Assembly: GCA_018828385.1 (NCBI GenBank)
Contig: JAHJVE010000008.1
Span: 434,001-498,000 of the forward strand
Direction of reading: 5' to 3'
Origin: Gammaproteobacteria bacterium
GTDB taxonomy: Bacteria > Pseudomonadota > Gammaproteobacteria > Burkholderiales > Rhodocyclaceae
DNA: 64,000 nucleotides
The translations under genes and the position numbers were made by a program. The notes under the pieces were generated by a model. The model worked only from the letters and a program-made list of their open reading frames with translations, ran no database searches and was not told the origin of the DNA. Every line of letters starts with the position of its first letter. Within the stretch, counting starts at the first letter, position 1. Shown here one piece after another: positions 61,764 to 64,000 of the stretch.

Positions 61764-62690
61764 ATGGCAATGACTGGTGTTTTACGTCCCGGACACGCTC
61801 AGATGCGCGTACTCGACATTGAAGAGAGTGTTGATTTCTATTCGAAGGTGCTGGGCTTGGTCGAAACCGGTCGCGATGCCCAGGGCCGTGTATATTTCAA
61901 GACCTGGGAAGAGCGCGATCACAACAGCGTGATCCTGCGCCAGGCCGAGACGGCCGGCATTGACTTCTTTGCCTTCAAGGTCGATAGCGATGCGACGCTG
62001 GCCAAGCTCGAGAAAGATCTGAACGCCTACGGTGTCGCCACCAAGCGCATCCCGGCTGGCGAGTTGCTGGAAACCGGCGAGCGTGTGCGCTTCACGCTGC
62101 CGACTGGCCACGACATCGAGCTCTATTCACAAAAGACGGCCATCGGCAACGAGATGGGCGAACTCAATCCGGAAGCCTGGTGTGCCGGCGCCGAAAAGGG
62201 CATCGCCCCGATCCGCCTCGACCACTGCCTGCTCTACGGTCCGGATATCGAAAAGGCCCAGGCTATTTTCCAGGACGTCCTCGGCTTCTATCTGGTCGAA
62301 CACATCGCCCTCGACGACAACCAGGATCTGGCAATCTGGCTGTCGTGCTCGACCAAGGCCCATGACATCGCTTTCGTCCGCCATCCGGAGCCGGGCAAGC
62401 TGCACCATGTTTCCTTCCTGCTCGAAACCTGGGAACAGGTCCTGCGCGCCGCCGACCTGATGTCGATGAACCGCGTCTCCATCGACATCGGCCCGACGCG
62501 TCACGGCGTCACCCGTGGCACGACGATCTACGCCTTCGACCCCAACGGCAACCGTTTCGAAACCTTCTGCGGCGGCAACTATGCCTACCCCGATCAGAAA
62601 GCGACGAAGTGGACCATGGACGAAGTCGGTGCCGCCGTGTTCTATCACGACCGCAAACTGAACGACCGCTTCCTGACCGTGGTGACCTGA
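61764..62690 (+). CDS. dmpB: Catechol 2,3-dioxygenase
   Basis: Extradiol dioxygenase of 308 aa (DmpB/XylE type I, two-domain), opening catechol to 2-hydroxymuconic semialdehyde. Iron ligands fit the His in IRLDHCLLYGPD, the His in GKLHHVSFLLETWE and the Glu in RFETFCGGNY. The ATG at 61764 follows AGGAGA. It starts the meta-cleavage operon; the stop overlaps the next gene as TGATG. Confidence 0.95.
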   Translation: MAMTGVLRPGHAQMRVLDIEESVDFYSKVLGLVETGRDAQGRVYFKTWEERDHNSVILRQAETAGIDFFAFKVDSDATLAKLEKDLNAYGVATKRIPAGELLETGERVRFTLPTGHDIELYSQKTAIGNEMGELNPEAWCAGAEKGIAPIRLDHCLLYGPDIEKAQAIFQDVLGFYLVEHIALDDNQDLAIWLSCSTKAHDIAFVRHPEPGKLHHVSFLLETWEQVLRAADLMSMNRVSIDIGPTRHGVTRGTTIYAFDPNGNRFETFCGGNYAYPDQKATKWTMDEVGAAVFYHDRKLNDRFLTVVT

Positions 62691-63112
62691 TGCAAGTTGC
62701 CGCCACGATCCCGGGGATTTCGGCCGAGGCAGCTGCGGCCGCCTGCGCGGCGGCGGTGGCCCATGCCACGGCTAACGGCTGGAAGATCAACGTCGCCGTG
62801 GTCGACCGTGGCGGCAATTTGATGGCCTTCCTGCGCATGCCGGGCGCCTTCATCCATTCGATCGACATCGCCATCGACAAGGCCTTTACGTCGGCCAGCT
62901 TCGGCTTTCCGACCAAGGCGTGGATGGGGGTGATAGGTCACGACGAAGGGATGAAGCTGGGCTTCTCGGCCCAGCCACGGCTGATCGTTTTTGGCGGCGG
63001 CCTGCCGGTGGGTTCCGGCGACTGGCTCGGCGGCATCGGCGTCTCCGGTGCTTCCGAAGCCCAGGACGAAGAATGTGCCCGGGCCGGCCTGGCGGCCATC
63101 GGTCTGGCTTAA
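62690..63112 (+). CDS. GlcG/HbpS-family protein
   Basis: A 140 aa protein of the GlcG/HbpS (DUF336) family, profilin-like fold. INVAVVDRGGNLMAFLRMPG, DIAIDKAFTSASFG and GGLPVGSGDWLGGIGVSGAS (central part) are the family blocks. Some members bind haem or cobalamin-type ligands; the role in aromatic degradation clusters is not known. Coupled to dmpB by a 1-base overlap, placed between dmpB and dmpC. Confidence 0.88.
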   Translation: MQVAATIPGISAEAAAAACAAAVAHATANGWKINVAVVDRGGNLMAFLRMPGAFIHSIDIAIDKAFTSASFGFPTKAWMGVIGHDEGMKLGFSAQPRLIVFGGGLPVGSGDWLGGIGVSGASEAQDEECARAGLAAIGLA

Positions 63113-63142
63113 GAACAGCAAACAAAAAAGGAAAACAAGGGA

Positions 63143-64000
63143 ATGAAGCAAATCCTGAATTTCATCAACGGCGAATTTGTCTCAACAGACAAGCAGTTCG
63201 AAAAGCGCACGCCGCTCGATAACTCGATGATCGGCATGGTGCACGAAGCCGGCAAGGCCGAGGTTGATGCCGCCGTCCAGGCTGCCCGCAATGCCCTCGA
63301 AGGGCCGTGGGGCAAGATGACCGTGGTCGAGCGCACCGACATCCTGAACAAGGTGGCCGACGAGATCACCCGCCGCTTCGACGAATTCCTCGAAGCTGAA
63401 TGCGCCGATACCGGCAAGCCGAAAAGCCTCGCGTCGCACATCGACATCCCGCGCGGCGCGGCCAATTTCAAGATCTTCGCCGACGTCATCAAGAATGCGC
63501 CGACCGAGTTCTTCGAAATGGCGACGCCGGACGGCAAGGGGGCGCTGAACTACGCGATTCGCCGCCCGGTGGGCGTTGTCGGCGTCGTCTGCCCGTGGAA
63601 TCTGCCGCTGCTGCTCATGACCTGGAAGGTTGGTCCGGCCCTGGCCTGCGGCAACACCGTCGTCGTCAAGCCGTCCGAAGAAACGCCGTCGACCGCCACG
63701 CTGCTCGGCGAAGTCATGAATGCCTGCGGCGTGCCCAAGGGCGTTTATAACGTCGTGCATGGCTTCGGCCCCAATTCGGCCGGTGAGTTCCTGACCACCA
63801 ACCAGGGCGTCAATGCCATCACCTTCACCGGCGAAACGCGGACCGGTGCGGCGATCATGAAAGCGGCAGCCGATGGCGCCCGTCCGGTATCGCTGGAAAT
63901 GGGCGGCAAGAATCCGGCCATTGTTTTCGCCGATGCCAATCTCGATGTTGCCATCGAGGCGACCATTCGTTCCTGCTTCTCCAACTGCGGCCAGGTTTGC
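63143..64000 (+). CDS. dmpC: 2-Hydroxymuconic semialdehyde dehydrogenase (3' partial)
   Basis: NAD-dependent aldehyde dehydrogenase of the meta pathway (DmpC/XylG), cut by the right window edge after 286 codons. KQILNFINGEFVSTDKQFEK is the typical start; PWNLPLLLMTWKVGPALACG, KPSEETPSTATLLGEV, FTGETRTGAAIM and LEMGGKNPAIVF follow. The final codon in the window is the catalytic Cys in FSNCGQVC. ATG 63143 has AAGG upstream. It encodes oxidation of the ring-cleavage product to 2-hydroxymuconate. Confidence 0.94.
   Translation, partial: MKQILNFINGEFVSTDKQFEKRTPLDNSMIGMVHEAGKAEVDAAVQAARNALEGPWGKMTVVERTDILNKVADEITRRFDEFLEAECADTGKPKSLASHIDIPRGAANFKIFADVIKNAPTEFFEMATPDGKGALNYAIRRPVGVVGVVCPWNLPLLLMTWKVGPALACGNTVVVKPSEETPSTATLLGEVMNACGVPKGVYNVVHGFGPNSAGEFLTTNQGVNAITFTGETRTGAAIMKAAADGARPVSLEMGGKNPAIVFADANLDVAIEATIRSCFSNCGQVC

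Overview
The window is about 64 kb of a GC-rich chromosome from a Gram-negative betaproteobacterium. Gene content and order (a full mra/mur/fts cluster running into lpxC, DUF721, an M23 peptidase and secA; an NtrC-type acidic amino acid regulon; a dmp-type phenol hydroxylase) point to the Rhodocyclales, most likely the Dechloromonas/Azonexus group. The genus is inferred from gene order and protein similarity recalled from memory. No rRNA, tRNA or CRISPR array was seen.

Layout. 1-3.4 kb: the tail of a UbiH-type flavin hydroxylase, dsbC and a CACHE-like/PAS/GGDEF diguanylate cyclase. 3.6-21.3 kb: the division and wall cluster mraZ-rsmH-ftsL-ftsI-murE-murF-mraY-murD-ftsW-murG-murC-ddl-ftsQ-ftsA-ftsZ-lpxC, with mostly 1-4 bp overlaps, a sigma70 promoter and an MraZ box in front. 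The one clear break is a 125 bp insertion/duplication between ftsW and murG. 21.3-32.1 kb: small membrane protein, DUF721, M23 peptidase, secA, argJ, PerM-like protein, methyltransferase, apaG, rpe, gph and trpE; an 18-codon peptide with four Trp codons at every third position lies in front of trpE. 32.3-38.8 kb: the Glu/Asp ABC transporter gltIJKL and a DctB/DctD (AauS/AauR)-like two-component system. 38.9-43.1 kb: accessory patch with a FlxA-like protein, a Phd-ParE toxin-antitoxin pair, an AT-rich GNAT-like gene overlapping a RhuM-family gene, and a PAS-GGDEF protein. 43.2-49.4 kb (minus strand): porin, periplasmic asparaginase, TauE-like protein, dicarboxylate/amino acid symporter and aspartase. 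49.7-52.9 kb (minus): PAP2 phosphatase and two glycosyltransferases of lipid-linked sugar transfer. 53.0-64.0 kb: DmpR-type activator with a membrane ABM protein, dmpKLMNOPQ, a GntR regulator, then dmpB (catechol 2,3-dioxygenase), a GlcG/HbpS-like gene and dmpC, which is cut by the window edge at its catalytic Cys.

How the parts fit. Three promoters (gltI, ansB, aspA) carry a -24/-12 sigma54 motif and, about 70-115 bp upstream, two copies of a CGG-N4-CCG-type palindrome 31-33 bp apart. With the adjacent NtrC-type regulator this outlines one regulon for uptake and breakdown of aspartate, glutamate and asparagine. The phenol cluster uses a second sigma54 activator (DmpR type, tandem TTGAT..ATCAA sites), while the meta-cleavage genes sit behind a separate GntR regulator.

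The most unusual signal is a dispersed repeat of about 40 bp (ACGGTCAACCGG, an A-rich stretch, then GGCCAAAATTGAAAT). I count 12 good copies in 64 kb, half in intergenic gaps and half inside genes (murE, murD, argJ, gph, the sensor kinase, a glycosyltransferase). In the five sense-oriented intragenic copies it is read in the same frame, giving Thr-Val-Asn each time.
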